From contig CM022303.1 of NCBI GenBank assembly GCA_011799875.1, positions 730,742,970 through 730,806,969 of the forward strand: a DNA stretch of 64,000 bases, read 5' to 3'. Shown one piece after another: positions 32,647 to 46,432 of the stretch. Below the pieces are notes generated by a model that saw nothing but the letters and a program-made list of their open reading frames with translations, was not told where the DNA came from and ran no database searches. Position 1 is the first letter of the stretch. Each line of letters starts with the position of its first letter. This DNA is from Thinopyrum elongatum (Eukaryota; Streptophyta; Magnoliopsida; Poales; Poaceae). A program made the position numbers and the translations under genes.

Positions 32647-35596
32647 CATGAAGTGCTTGAATTACGGGAGATCTGTCATATCCAGAATATCCCATCCGTA
32701 TCTTGATCAAGCTGAGCGTCGAACACGTCAAAGTCAATCAAGTTCTCAAGGTTCAGTGGTCAAATCCTCTAAGATGAAGCCACTTGGGAACGCGAGGATC
32801 GTCTTCGCGAAGAATACCCCTCTTTCTTTCAGTCTTCCTCTTAATTCTCGCGACGAGAATTCTAATAGATGAGGAGAGTTGTAACACCACCCGGTGATTA
32901 GCAACAGTAATCACTTTTGATAATGACATGTTAGCATGATCAACAGTGCATAATCATCATAGCATCACATTGCATTCCAACTCCTAAGTCAAATTCAAAT
33001 TTAAATGAAAGTGGAATATGAAAGTTGTCCAACATAGGAGCTAAAATGTCAGATAAATAACAATATCCAGAGGCTATTCTAAAATTGAAACCAACATCAT
33101 TGGAATGGTATAAGTGACTCGAACAACCTCAAACAGGGGATAAGATAATATTTAATAACCATTTATTAAATCTGCAATAAATATGGAATTATGTTTTGTC
33201 CAAACTAATTTTAGGTGTTAGGGAATAATGCACTGGTATTTATGAACTAGGTCTCATTTTACAAAACTCAAATGGTGACCTGACTATTTCTAAACAGAGA
33301 AAAGGAGAATAAGAAAAAGGAAAAGAAATAGAAAACAAAGAAGAAGAAAAAAAGAGCAACACCCCCCCCCCCCGCCCAACTGGGCCGAAGCCCACCGGCC
33401 GGCCCACCTGCGCCCCCCTGGCTATATGGCCCCGGCCAAACCCTACCCCACCGACACCCCCACTCCCCCCCCCGTCCCCCCCTCTCCCTCTTCCCCCCCC
33501 CCCCCCCCCCGATCCAGAAACTGGATCGGGCCGACCCGCGACGACTCGCCGCCGCCCGGATCCCGCCCCCCCCCGCCGGTCGCACTCGTCTCCGTCGCCG
33601 TCGTCCCCGTCGACCGCCCCGACCCCCCCGCTGCCCCGTCCCTACGATCACGGTGAGGCCCCAGGCCTCCCCCTCTCTGCTCCCGCACCTCGCCGCGCGC
33701 ACCACGCCCCCGCGCGCGCCGCCACGACCTGGCCACGCTCACCGCGCCCGGCCCCTGCTCCTCGCCCCGCTCCGGTTCCCCTCACCCCGCGCTTCTCCTT
33801 CCCCCCCCGGTGCTCTGCTGCAGCTGCTGCTACGGCGCCTCGCCGCGCCCCCCATGCTCCTCGCTGCTGCTGCTGCTGCCCTGCTAGGCCTCGCCTCCCT
33901 CGCTACCACTCGTCGGAGCCGCCGCGTCGCGCCATCCCGCCTCCCGCGCTGTCCCGTTCGCCGCGCCCGAGCCTCGCACCGGGGCCCCGCCTCTGCGTCC
34001 ACCGCATCGCGCCCGGGCTCGCCAGCTCCATGCGCGCCCGCGCCTCTGGAGCTCCGCGCTCGCCCGCACCTTCACCCCGCCGCCTCCCTTGGCCTTGGCC
34101 GCCGGCGCCGGCGTGCATCGGGCGTGCCCAGCGTCCCGGGGACACGCCCGCTCGGGCTGCGCCCACGCCCGCCCCGTGTGGCCGCATGGGCCACCGACGA
34201 GTGGGCCCCGCCCCTCTGGGCCTATGACAAAGGGGGCCCACCCCCAAAAATGTTTTAGAAAGAAAGAAATAAAAAAATAATTAAAATAATTAATTAATTA
34301 ATTAGTTAATTAATTAGTTAATTAATCCTGATTAGGTTAATCTAATTAACTAATTAGTGTTAATTAAACAGTAATTAGTAATTAACTTAATTAACCGCTG
34401 ACATCAGCGTGAGGTCATGCTGATGTCATCGTCAGCACTGTTTCGGATAATGTTGAATTAAATAATTAATTAAATTTCAGAAATTAATAAAACCTTTAGA
34501 AAATCATATTAAATAAACCGTAACTCCGATAAAAATATTTTATACATGAAACTTGCTCAGAACGACGATACGAACCCGGATACGCCCTCGGTATTCCCGT
34601 CAGACGCCCGCAACTATAAGAATGTTGAACAATTAGACCGATTTCGATAAATGAATAGTGTCCAACTTTAATTAAATAAATCCGAATAAATTCCTAAATT
34701 AACTAAATCATTTAGTTAGGCAGTTGAACACCCCGGCATATCATTTAGGCATGTCATACATATTGTTTGCATTATTGCCGTGAAATTTATTGTTTCTCTC
34801 CCCCTCCTTCTCTCTCGATAGACGCCGAGACCGACGACGCTGCACCTGGATACGACTACACTACCGACGAGCAGCCCGTTGACGACCTCCCTCTCTTGCC
34901 AGAGCAACCAGGCAAGCCCCCCCCTTGAGCATTCCAGATATCGCCCATTCTATTCTCCTGCTTGCATTAGATTTCGCTACTGTTATTGTATGCTCCTATT
35001 CTGATGCATAGCCTGCTGTTGTAACCTGTTCATTGCTACCTTGCCTGCCTATGATAAACTGTTTAGTATAGGTTGGTATGAACCATCTGTGACCCCACCA
35101 CCTTACTTTGTCGCCCCTGCTTGTTCATCGACGACTCGATCAACGTGATCGTCGATCAGAGACAGACGCCTCACTTCACATCCCCCCTTAGTTGTACGAC
35201 TCTGCTTAGTTACTATCAGGTGCCGAGGGTGATACCTCGTAACGCACTCCTGATGAATACTCTGCAGCATAGCTGTTCGGTCGTGGTCATCGAGGGTGAT
35301 TCCTCCTTCTCCATGTCCGATACGACTCTGTCGTGCAACCCCTCAGTGTGAACCTCGAGGGTGATACCTCATACGTTCACCCTGATGAATATGACCACAC
35401 GGTTACTTGACCTTTTTCACAGGCGGGTCCACCCTGGTGGGTACCCGCTGGGGATCTATGATTTCGGGTGTGCCGGAAGGGCACTCGAGTGTGACATTGT
35501 GGCGGAGCATCAGAGACTCTGATTGTCTCCGCTTGATACTAATTGAGCCTATTGGATTTGGGTGTGTGATCTGAGTGGGTCGACGTGCCCTATACG

Positions 35597-37766
35597 TGTA
35601 GGGTAACGCAGCAGAAAACAAAAATTTTCCGCCCTACGCACCAGCCCAGGACCACTATGGAGACTGCATACAAGGTTTGATCATTTTCGTTACCGACTCG
35701 TAGCGCAGCGGAAGTAGAGTCGATGACGTTCGGCGGTGCAGATCCCCGCAGCTAGGATTTACAACCTCCCAACCGCGAGGATGTATACCCTCGTCTTCCC
35801 TTCGGACAGCCCTCCGGGAGGCGGTCGAACAGTCCACCGGACGATGTCGCGGACAGCACTTCGGGAGGACCTTCGAAACCTGAACGGTCACTCGGACAGC
35901 CCTTCGGGAGGACTCACAGAACTCGGACCGTCACTTGGACAGCCCTTCGGGAGGCACTCTTGAACAGCCCCTCGGGCACTAAGATCGAAACTACGACCTC
36001 TCTACAGAGTTGCACACATACGGTGTCACCTATCCGGCAGGGCTTCGCCGTCCAGAACTAGTTCCTGCCGGAACCCAGACAGCCTTTCGGCTCTACGAAA
36101 CTCTTTTCGTGGGAGGGAGAGAGAAGCCAGATAACATCTTGGCATGTGTATGAGAGCAAGGGATGGGGAGAATGGCAGCCCCTTCTCCTCCTTTTATAGG
36201 CCAAGGCAAGGGGTGGGGTGGGATGTTGAAATACCAAAATACCCAAGCTTCATGTCACACATGAAAGGGCATAATGGTAACACAAGGGGGGCACCAAGGG
36301 GACACCACCATGGCAGCCCTTGGGCCGGCCCACACCTTGTCTCCCCATGGGGGGGCCCCCCCAAAAAGCCACCAACATGTCTCCATGAAACATGCATGCT
36401 CCCTAGACAAAAAGCCACCAAACATGCAACCCCCGATTCGTGGGATCTTGTCCCCTCGCGCTGAGACAAGATGTTTTCCGCGAAACTTTTTCTGAAAAAT
36501 TCCAGAAGGTCCCAGAACATTTCCGGCACCCTCTAAAATTATTCTGGGCATGATCCGAAACATTTTTGGTGCGGTGGTTTTCATCAGCGGAAAGCATTAA
36601 CAGCGGTTACGGCAGTTTCGGAACATTTCCGGTTTTTCTCTCCGAAAATTCCCAGAAGTTCCCAGACCAATTCTGGCATCCTCTGAAAATTTCCAGGCGG
36701 TGCCGAAACCCTTTTTGACCAAATAATATATTCCGAAACAACTTTTCGGTTTTACCGAAACTCTTTCGGTGTTCTCTCTCTCGGAACTCTTCCGTTGTCT
36801 CCGAAACATTTTCGGTGACTTTCTCTCAGACTTCCTGTCTAGCGTTCAACAGATAGATGACCCTTAAGCGTGTGACCCTATAGGTTCGGTGAAGTATAGA
36901 CATGACCGGAACACTTTCCGATCAATGATCAGCATCGGAGCCGTGGACACCCATATTGACCCCTATACCCACACGAATGAATATTCGAGTGAACCTCCAG
37001 TTGCCGTGTGCTATTCCTGTTGCTTCGCGATATGTTACAAATACCCGAGGTGAGACATGTTGGCATTCCCGTGGATCAACAACTTGTCCACTATGCTAGT
37101 TACCTCGTTACCGGTATTGTTCTCTTTTCTCGTTACCGTGTTCCGGCATCCCCGTGATCAAATCACAAAGTGTCTGGCCAGACGATGATGGATACCGTAA
37201 CACTGAGAGGGCCCAGAGATATCTCCCCATCGTTGGAGGAGCAAATCCCAATCTTGAGCTATCAAGTTACTTGACATACTTTCCCATGAACCCGTAAGCC
37301 GCCGTAATAGCCATCCAGTTACGGATGACGTTTAACAAACCCCAAAGTTCATGAATCAAGCATGAAGAAACTCGATACTCTCATGGTCTGAGGAATTATG
37401 CAAACGTTAACCATCTCTGTGTTATTAACCATTAACTTGTGACGAATGAATCTCATAGCATAACATCAATCGGGTCGATTCAACACAAATGTTCTTCTAA
37501 CATTGTGCCCTCAAAGTTGCTGGCATAGACATGCCCATGATTGGGAAAACATAATCATCATGCAACACTTGAGCTAGTCTTAGAGGCATGACTAGGAATA
37601 CATTTTACCGTTTATTATTCCACACGTGCACATGGGTTTTCCCCAGAGCCTTTATGGATATACGGGCTCGGGAACCACAACAGTTATAGCATGGAACATA
37701 AACATAATAATGAGCATGGAGATAAATAATAACATTTATTATTGCCTCTAGGGCATATCTCCTACA
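35597..37766 (-). mobile_element. Copia 3' LTR (2170 bp)
   Basis: The plus strand runs TGTAGGGTAACGCAGCAG to GGGCATATCTCCTACA. It has a TATA box on the minus strand (CCTATAAAAG, 36191-36200) and a run of short hairpin-forming phrases around TTCGGGAGG at about 35800-35975. Compared with the other LTR I count about 15 substitutions and no length change. Confidence 0.95.
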
Positions 37767-37781
37767 GACTCCCACTTGCAC
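37767..37781 (-). other. Copia polypurine tract
   Basis: On the minus strand GTGCAAGTGGGAGTC directly precedes the LTR start TGTAGGAG. BARE/Angela elements have a closely similar tract. Confidence 0.85.
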
Positions 37782-40600
37782 TAGAGTCAATAATCTAGTT
37801 AATGCTAATGCACTTCACACCTGTGGCACACCGGTGTAAATATGCTTCACATGTGGTATAGCCTGATGTCCAACGGATCTGACGACTTCAGCTCCGTGTG
37901 TATCTTTGCGTATCCTCGCGTTTTTACGCTTTCAGAAAATTCATATTTTGTGTGGACTTGGCTTTGTATGTATGTGAATCACAGGTCGAACCTGGATTCC
38001 TCAGACTGAGTTATGGAGCAACTACCTGCAGTAGTGTCCCATTGACAAAAGCCATCTTGGAACCATACCAAGTTCATGAATGAACTATATGATTCAACAT
38101 TTTCTTTGTCGCTTCGAAAGCGGTAACATACTTAGCCTCTATTATAGAATTCACCACAGTAATTTGTTTGGAAACCTTTTCCAACTAACTGTGCCACCAC
38201 ATTGTGTGTTACACAAAACCCTTAACTTAAATCGAAAATCGCTTCGAGCATGGCTGAAGACTGTATCGATGTAACCTTTTACAACGAACTCTTCATGATC
38301 TCCGCTTGCGAGAAAACATGTCATCAGTGCTACTATAGTACTCAATGACCCTTTTTCACTGTTGTCCCATGATCAGTACTTTTGATCACTTTGGTATCTA
38401 TACTCGCAACAACTTTGGGAGTATTGGACATATCTGGTTGTTTTTACATACCATGGAATACATGATTAATCCAAACACAAGAGTGTATGGAATCTCCATC
38501 ATGTATTTTGCTCATCAGTGTTTTGGGACACCGAGTCTTGCAAAAACTCTTTCCATGTGACTTCGGCAAGAATCACTCCTTGACATTTTTAATGCTAAAA
38601 GGTTTTAGCATCTTGTCAATATGTATCTTTGCTCAGCCCTATTAGGTAAATCTATCTCCATAGATCATCATGCCTGATATAAAGGCTATTTAGCCCAAGC
38701 ACTTCATTGAAAAACTATTTCCAAATGAAGTCCTAAATTGTGTCAAGAAATTTAATTCCAATTACCAATGTGTCAAGCACACAAGGTTTTTAGAAATATT
38801 ATTATGCTCCCACTTACTTTCTTGAATTATAAGCATCTTCGTTATCCATTGATGAAGTCAAAACTCCTTTGACCATTTCATCAAAACATGAAGATTCCAA
38901 CTCCACTTTGCTCTCTTCTGTCCATCGCTGGAACTCTGAAGTTTGCACCCTTACTAGCATCCTCTGGATTGACAAAATACCTTGGACTGTAACACATGCA
39001 AGTCCTTGGTTTCATTTCCATCAGATGGAAATCCTTTTGTCTTCCATTGTTTTATATCTCATGATATGAAATATGTATTAATTGCTAGTTCAACCCGAAC
39101 CGACTTTAAGCATCGCTACGGTGAAGCAACCTCATCGTAGTCAACTCCTTGAACTTGTATATTGCAACAAGTCGAGCTTTATGGATAAAACATTTTTATT
39201 CGTATCAGTTATAGTTCCATAAATATTCGTCAGACTCTAAGTCTTCCGAAAGGTGTATCAAGGTTTTACTCTTGAATCACTTATATGGAAACTATCTCGG
39301 ATTGTATTGGCATTTAGCCAATTCCGGAGTCAGGGCCCATCAACGCTTCCTTGTGTATCGTAGGTATACTGTTGTCTAACAACAATATCTCGTTTGCGCA
39401 CCTAAGAGGTTTGCACGAGCCTTGCCCACGTGGTTCAGCTGCAAGTTCGATCGAAGTCCATACATTTTATTGTAGAGACTTTCGTATCAGTCGTAGTAGG
39501 AAACTCTGGAATTACTTCCAAGGTCTCTTTCCTTTGACCTGATGACGAAGATACTGTTTATCTCGTCGAGTTGCACTATTCTCCCACTCACCTTTTGAAA
39601 GAACCATTTTCTTCAAAAAGCATACCGTTCTTTGTGGCAAACCTATTTGCCTCGGTATAGTGAGGGAGGAATACCCAATTACTTGGGATAACCTACAAAG
39701 TAGCACTTGTCTGATTTGGAATAGGTTTGTAACCTTTTACACAAGCCCCATATTCCAAATGTTAAGAAAAGATACAACATGGTTGGGCGTACCATACCAT
39801 GGCGTCATTTCAACAGACCTGATGGAGCTCTTTTCAGTGTAAAAGCCGCAGTCTCTAAAGCATCACTTTAAAAGGGATAATGGCAAATTTATTTATGTCA
39901 TATTTGATCTTACCATGTCATAAATGGTTCGATTACATCTTCACGGACTTTCCACTTGCAGTGGTGTTCCGGGAGCTGCAAGTTATGAAACCCCTTTCAC
40001 AACTCATCAGACATTCGCTAAACTTGTAACTCAAATATTCCTTTCTGCAATCCAATTGTAGAAACATAATTTTCTTGTTACAATAACTTCTACTTCATTG
40101 TTGAAAACCTTTTGACTGAATTCAAAAGATCTAGACTTACGTCTCATCAAGTAAATATCCATATATCTACTTGAGTCATTTCTGAAGATAGATAAATCCA
40201 CTACTTGCAACAACATTTATTGGACTACATACATCATGATGCATGATCACCAATACGTTCTTTGTTCGTTCCTTATGGCCTGTGAACGGTATTTTAGTCA
40301 CTTCACTTTTCGGAGAAAAGTTGCAAGTGTCAGATGATTCAAAATCAAATGACTTCAAAATCCATCATAATGGAATTTTCCATGCGGGTTTCTCCAATGT
40401 GACCAAATGCAGTGCCACACTTGTGTGGTATTCTTTTAGTCTTGCGACATTTAGCGTCAGTGTTATGGATGTATCATATTACCATCAATATTCATAATCT
40501 ACGTCCCATCTGGATGGAAGCATGGCCCTTCATGTTATTCATAATACTGAACAATAATTGTTCTTTTATGAACAACCCTTTTGCAACAAACATTTTGCAA
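37782..40600 (-). pseudogene. Copia pol remnant (integrase, reverse transcriptase, RNase H)
   Basis: Minus-strand fragments of copia pol are readable in the expected order. At 40358-40031 there are the pre-integrase/integrase phrases SFDFESSDTC, IPFTGHKE and SRYMDIYLMRRKSRSFEF. Around 38640-38575 is the reverse transcriptase phrase GLSKDTY, then IDKMLKPFSIKNVKE in a shifted frame. Around 38165-38095 is the RNase H phrase SIIEAKYVTAFEATKK. Stops and frameshifts occur throughout and no long frame survives. The plus-strand open frames here are chance. Confidence 0.8.
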
Positions 40601-43087
40601 TGGGCTAGAGTGTATGAAACACTAAAATGAATTATTAAAGTAAATCCAGAGGTAATATATTAATATCATTATTCATAACATACATCTCATTCTCAATGAA
40701 AGTATGGCCCTTATGTTATTCATAACTTCGAACATCAAAAGTTCTCTTATGAACAACCTTCTTGCAAGATACCTTATGCAATGGGCTAGAGTTTGTGAAA
40801 CTCTAAATGAATTATGAAAATAAATACAGACGGTAATACACCGATGGAAGGTATAGTAACATTTTACTATGTTCCCTGTGTATACCAAAACCTCATTCTT
40901 GGCTAGTCTTTCAGGCCATAGTAGTTCTTACATCGAGTTGCAACAGAATGCAATCGAGCGGGTATATTTGTGATTAACTCACAATACCCAAGAATTAGTG
41001 ATTTAACAATTTAATCATAATTCCCAAGAACTATATCTTTGACCAGCCTTCTATACATCAAAAACTTGTATGACATTCATACTTGAGCTGGATATTCCAG
41101 TCTTCTCTCTTTTTGCCTTTATACTTCTAACAGTTTAACTTTTAGTATTTCTCCTACTCTCAGAAGCACCCAACTTAAGAGTGGCATTAGCCCTGGACTT
41201 CCTAGGCGTGAAAGTTTCACTAACACCCTTCGGACACTTCCATTATCTTTAAGTTGTTGTTTTATTCACCTTTCATCATATGACAGGCGTTCTACTGGAT
41301 CCCTCTCTTATCAGTCTAATGCATAGTAAACTCCTTTACTAATAGTTTGCAAACAAACATTGCTTTGGATATCTCATATCTTTTAGCCTTTGTCTGTCTC
41401 TGAAAATGATTTTCAGATTCCATGAATATCACATAACTATCCAAACTTTCAAAGTTCAGGTCTATGGAAGCAAATGTATTGCACTTGACTGAAACGGAAT
41501 TCTAGCTTTTGGATCGAAGGACGAGAGTCACATGATCCATAGCATAAGCGAGAGAATACCAAAGTATGCGATAGGACAAAGTCCTTCTCGGCACTCTTGA
41601 GGACAATCCTCACATTACGTTACCAACCGTAAAGTTTTAACCAGATATTTAACAGCTATTCAATTTTAATAGGGAAGGTGGAAACGCGAGCCATTATTCT
41701 ACAACTATTATGCAAATCACACTTTAGACACTGTTCAAAATTAATTGCACCGAGAATTAAACAGGTTAATTCAATAGTGCTCTCCCACTCAAATCAATAT
41801 CTCTCATAATTGATTGTGAGCGATTCAAGATCCATATTACAATTCAACGCCAAGGATGTGTCCATCTCAAGTGACGAAAATTGCAATCGGTAGGCCAACT
41901 TGCCAATCACATCTCTATGTGACTCTTGTTCATCTTTCGATGGGCGTGTTCCGAGCTCAGGACGCTTCTCCAGAACGTCAAGACAACCAAGTGATCTTGC
42001 TGCGAGGTCTCAACTCACCCGCCTCACACTTCCCTAATCGTTCGCACCCATGTGTCCATGTGATGCCCCGAAAAGTTAGGTGCCGTGACGGTGCTACACT
42101 TGGGAGAACACTAACTACTTGATATTTTTGTGAGAGATCACCCTAATAAAAGCGACTACCGCGCAATCAAAAGGGTGCATCATAAGGGATAAACATCTCA
42201 GGCAATTCATAATAGCTTGATATGGTATAGCCCTTTCTGACGGAGAAGTCTTGTATTTCTTCGTCTTCGGCATTCGCGTCGGTGTTCACCTTCGCGAAGA
42301 TTGCCACCACCATGTCGATGCACCAGATAATATTGCTATCTTTATAGCTAATAAAATAATGCATTACAACAAGGTTGACACGCAGGTCATTAAAGTGCAA
42401 TCATATGGCTCCAGCCATCATGCCGAATCATGACACGCAGGTCATGTTAATAAATTTACATTATATAGTCATCTCATACATAATCAAATTATTATGAGCA
42501 CTGCTATACCACATCATATGCACATGCAAACCCTCCTGCAAAACCAAGTTAGACGCCTCTAATTGGATCATGCAAAAACTTGTTTTACGTGGCTTCTAAG
42601 GTTTCGAAACAAACCGAAGCTACCAACGTCCATCATCAAGTATGATAATTCAAGTCGCTAGATTAACAATGCGGGGTGTATGAAACATGAGATAATAAAA
42701 TCTCGAGCCCCATACTGAACTTCGTCATACGCATGACCCCCGTGCAGATCATATCTGCATTGCCCTTTCGTCTGCAAAACATCCATCTTTCTTTAACTAA
42801 AGTGGAACCCAAAGAACTGTTAGCACTTCGTTGATCTGTCAATCAGCATACTCAGGAGCAGCATGAAAGGATCGCGGATTGCCAGAACTTTGTGAGATTC
42901 CACAATGCTGTCAAGATCAGGACTACGCAAATTCAAGGGAAGCAACAAGAACATCGGGTAACAGATTTCATCTGCTACCCGCACAAATAATTTTCAGTAA
43001 TAGAACTCATCTACTACCTAATTATATTGTGCAACACCCATACATCTCTATGTATTCTAGATCGCAACCTGCATCTACGCATAGCAC
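40601..43087 (-). other. Copia 5' internal region without recognisable gag
   Basis: About 2.5 kb between the primer site and the integrase remnant. I find no gag or zinc knuckle on the minus strand, only short frames such as 42400-42167. The gag region is either too decayed to read or replaced by non-coding DNA, as in non-autonomous members of this group. Confidence 0.55.
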
Positions 43088-43101
43088 GGCTCATGATGCC
43101 A
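43088..43101 (-). other. Copia primer binding site (Met tRNA-like, variant)
   Basis: Minus strand TGGCATCATGAGCC follows the LTR end by one base. It matches the initiator Met pattern TGGTATCAGAGCC imperfectly. Confidence 0.7.
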
Positions 43102-43102
43102 C

Positions 43103-45272
43103 TGTAGGGTAACGCAGCAGAAAACAAAAATTTTCCGCCCTACGCACCAGCCCAGGACCACTATGGAGACTGCATACAAGGTTTGATCATTTTCGTTACC
43201 GACTCGTAGCGCAGCGGAAGTAGAGTCGATGACGATCGGCGGTGCAGATCCCCGCAGCTAGGATTTACAACCTCCCAACCGCGAAGATGTATACCCTCGT
43301 CTTCCCTTCGGACAGCCCTCCGGGAGGCGGTCGAACAGTCCACCGGACGATGTCGCGGACAGCCCTTCGGGAGGACCTTCGAAACCCGAACGGTCACTCG
43401 GACAGCCCTTCGGGAGGACTCACAGAACTCGGACCGTCACTTGGACAACCCTTCGGGAGGCACTCTCGAACAGCCCCTCGGGCACTAAGATCGAAACTAC
43501 GACCTCTCTACAGAGTTGCACACATACGGTGTCACCTATCCGGCAGGGCTTCGCCGTCCAGAACTAGTTCCTGCCGGAACCCAGACAGCCTTTCGGCTCT
43601 ACGAAACTCTTTTCGTGGGAGGGAGAGAGAAGCCAGATAACATCTTGGCATGTGTATGAGAGCAAGGGATGGGGAGAATGGCAGCCCCTTCTCCTCCTTT
43701 TATAGGCCAAGGCAAGGGGTGGGGTGGGATGTTGAAATACCAAAATACCCAAGCTTCATGTCACACATGAAAGGGCATAATGGTAACACAAGGGGGGCAC
43801 CAAGGGGACACCACCATGGCAGCCCTTGGGCCGGCCCACACCTTGTCTCCCCATGGGGGGGCCCCCCCAACAAGCCACCAACATGTCTCCATGAAACATG
43901 CATGCTCCCTAGACAAAAAGCCACCAAACATGCAACCCCCGATTCGTGGGATCATGTCCCCTCGCGCTGAGACAAGATGTTTTCCGCGAAACTTTTTCTA
44001 AAAAATTCCAGAAGGTCCCAGAACATTTCCGGCACCCTCTAAAATTATTCTGGGCATGATCCGAAACATTTTTGGTGCGGTGGTTTTCATCAGCGGAAAG
44101 CATTAACAGCGGTTACGGCAGTTTCGGAACATTTCCGGTTTTTCTCTCCGAAAATTCCCAGAAGTTCCCAGACCAATTCTGGCATCCTCTGAAAATTTCC
44201 AGGCGGTGCCGAAACCCTTTTTGACCAAATAATATATTCCGAAACAACTTTTCGGTTTTACCGAAACTCTTTCGGTGTTCTCTCTCTCGGAACTCTTCCG
44301 TTGTCTCCGAAACATTTTCGGTGACTTTCTCTCAGACTCCCTGTCTAGCGTTCAACAGATAGATGACCCTTAAGCGTGTGACCCTATAGGTTCGGTGAAG
44401 TATAGACATGACCGGAACACTTTCCGATCAATGATCAGCATCGGAGCCGTGGACACCCATATTGACCCCTATACCCACACGAATGAATATTCGAGTGAAC
44501 CTCCAGTTGCCGTGTGCTATTCCTGTTGCTTTGCGATATGTTACAAATACCCGAGGTGAGACATGTTGGCATTCCCGTGGATCAACAACTTGTCCACTAT
44601 GCTAGTTACCTCGTTACCGGTATTGTTCTCTTTTCTCGTTACCGTGTTCCGGCATCCCCGTGATCAAATCACAAAGTGTCTGGCCAGACGATGATGGATA
44701 CCGTAACACCGAGAGGGCCCAGAGATATCTCTCCATCGTTGGAGGAGCAAATCCCAATCTTGAGCTATCAAGTTACTTGACATACTTTCTCATGAACCCG
44801 TAAGCCGCCGTAATAGCCATCCAGTTACGGATGACGTTTAACAAACCCCAAAGTTCATGAATCAAGCATGAAGAAACTCGATACTCTCATGGTCTGAGGA
44901 ATTATGCAAACGTTAACCATCTCTGTGTTATTAACCATTAACTTGTGACGAATGAATCTCATAGCATAACATCAATCGGGTCGATTCAACACAAATGTTC
45001 TTCTAACATTGTGCCCTCAAAGTTGCTGGCATAGACATGCCCATGATTGGGAAAACATAATCATCATGCAACACTTGAGCTAGTCTTAGAGGCATGACTA
45101 GGAATACATTTTACCGTTTATTATTCCACACGTGCACATGGGTTTTCCCCAGAGCCTTTATGGATATACGGGCTCGGGAACCACAGCAGTTATAGCATGG
45201 AACATAAACATAATAATGAGCATGGAGATAAATAATAACATTTATTATTGCCTCTAGGGCATATCTCCTACA
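43103..45272 (-). mobile_element. Copia 5' LTR (2170 bp)
   Basis: Same length as the LTR at 35597-37766 and nearly identical. Minus-strand TATA box at 43697-43706. It would drive transcription leftward through the body. Confidence 0.95.
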
Positions 45273-46432
45273 ATACGCACTACCACCACGTGGGATAATG
45301 GTTATGGGGCCCTCTGCGATGTACGTTTCTCCGAAAGCTTATCAGACGTCACGATTCACCGTGCGGGCTGATCGTCGGGATTGGGCTGGATACTTCACTG
45401 GCGAGTTCAGTGTCGCGCCTGCACCCCGGCTAGCCACGCAACGCACAGGGTGCCCAGGGCGATGGCCCGAGACCCCTGGGTGCATAGGTTAGTCCGGCGT
45501 GCTGACCTCTCTGCTGAGCCTAGGTAGAGCGCTGCTTCGTGTTGATCTTCCGAGGACGGGCATTACCCAGCAAGTATGTCCGGCCAGAGTTGATCGAGCG
45601 TGTTGGGTAACAGTAGTGCACCCCTGCAGGGATGAATCTTCTATCGATAGCCGGTCCTACGGTAAAGGACGCTCAGTTTGTGTATCCCGATCTACTACTT
45701 AAACTGGATACTTGTTACTTAATTGAAGCTTCGGGATTACTTTCTCGCTGGGAGTCGAGGAAGGATCTTTGAGCTGTACTTCAACATGTTTGCTAAATAA
45801 AATGCTATTCTACTCTCTTCTACTGCTGCAAGATGATGGCTTTGAGAAGATGTTTGAAGATGCTAGTCTTCGATAGGACTAGGCCTATCTCTCTATTCTG
45901 GCATTTCTGCAGCCCAGTCCACATATACAGCCTTTTCTCTATTGATAATGTTGCATATGTAGTATAGATCCTTGCTTGCTGAGTACTTCGGATGAGTACT
46001 CACGGTTGCTTTATTTTCTCTTTTCCCCATATACCCCACCTTGATGATACACCAGACGATGGAGTCCAGGAGCCAGACGCCACCACCGGAGCCTACTACC
46101 AGGCGGGTCCAGAGGGCACGTACTACTGGATCGAGCCATCTGACCAGGAGTAGGACCGGAGTCTCCCAGGCAGGAGGCCAACGCCTTTCGATCTAGTGTC
46201 GCTGTTTGTGCTAGCCTTCTTAAGGCAGAACTTGTCTAACTATGTCTGTACCCAGATATTATTTGTATGACTGACTTATGTATTCGGATCTTCGGATCCC
46301 TGGTCTGTAATATTGTGGACCTCCGTTTATTTGTGTTTAGAGTTGTGTTGTGATATCTTCCCGTGAGTCCCTGGGCTTGATCGTACACGTTTGCGTGTAT
46401 GACTAGTGTACGATTGAACCGGGGGCGTCACA

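Larger units (their letters stand above)
35597..45272 (-). mobile_element. Complete copia retrotransposon (Angela/BARE/WIS-like)
   Basis: Two 2170-bp LTRs in direct orientation flank a 5.3-kb body. The target duplication ATACG stands at 35592-35596 and 45273-45277, and the empty site CCCTATACGCACTACC is seen in the E1 left LTR near 28757. The element reads on the minus strand: primer site beside the right LTR and purine tract beside the left LTR. Pol remnants on the minus strand have copia order (integrase before reverse transcriptase). The coding body is decayed although the LTRs are nearly identical. Confidence 0.95.
26065..46432 (+). mobile_element. Gypsy retrotransposon E1 (chromovirus, Tekay-like), with nested copia
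   Basis: The 5' LTR starts TGTAACACCCC and ends GGGGGCGTCACA. The target duplication CCGCG stands at 26060-26064 and 46433-46437. An initiator-Met primer site follows the left LTR and a purine tract precedes the right LTR. The internal region is only about 2.96 kb, because gag is joined directly to the end of reverse transcriptase by a deletion. Domain order RT-RNase H-integrase is that of gypsy. The Tekay assignment rests on the LTR ends and integrase C-terminus and is tentative. Confidence 0.92.
32880..46432 (+). mobile_element. E1 right LTR, interrupted by the copia element
   Basis: Starts TGTAACACCACCCGGTG at 32880 after the purine-rich GATGAGGAGAG, runs to 35596, is interrupted by the copia at 35597-45272, then resumes at 45278 and ends GCGTCACA at 46432. 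Without the insertion it is about 3.87 kb. It differs from the left LTR by substitutions and many small indels in the GC-rich block. It carries the palindrome at 34399-34428 and ORF 2 at 46052-46153. Confidence 0.93.

Noticed and set aside
37782..43087. Plus-strand short frames in the copia body
   Set aside because: Recognisable pol text lies on the minus strand and the plus frames show no motifs.
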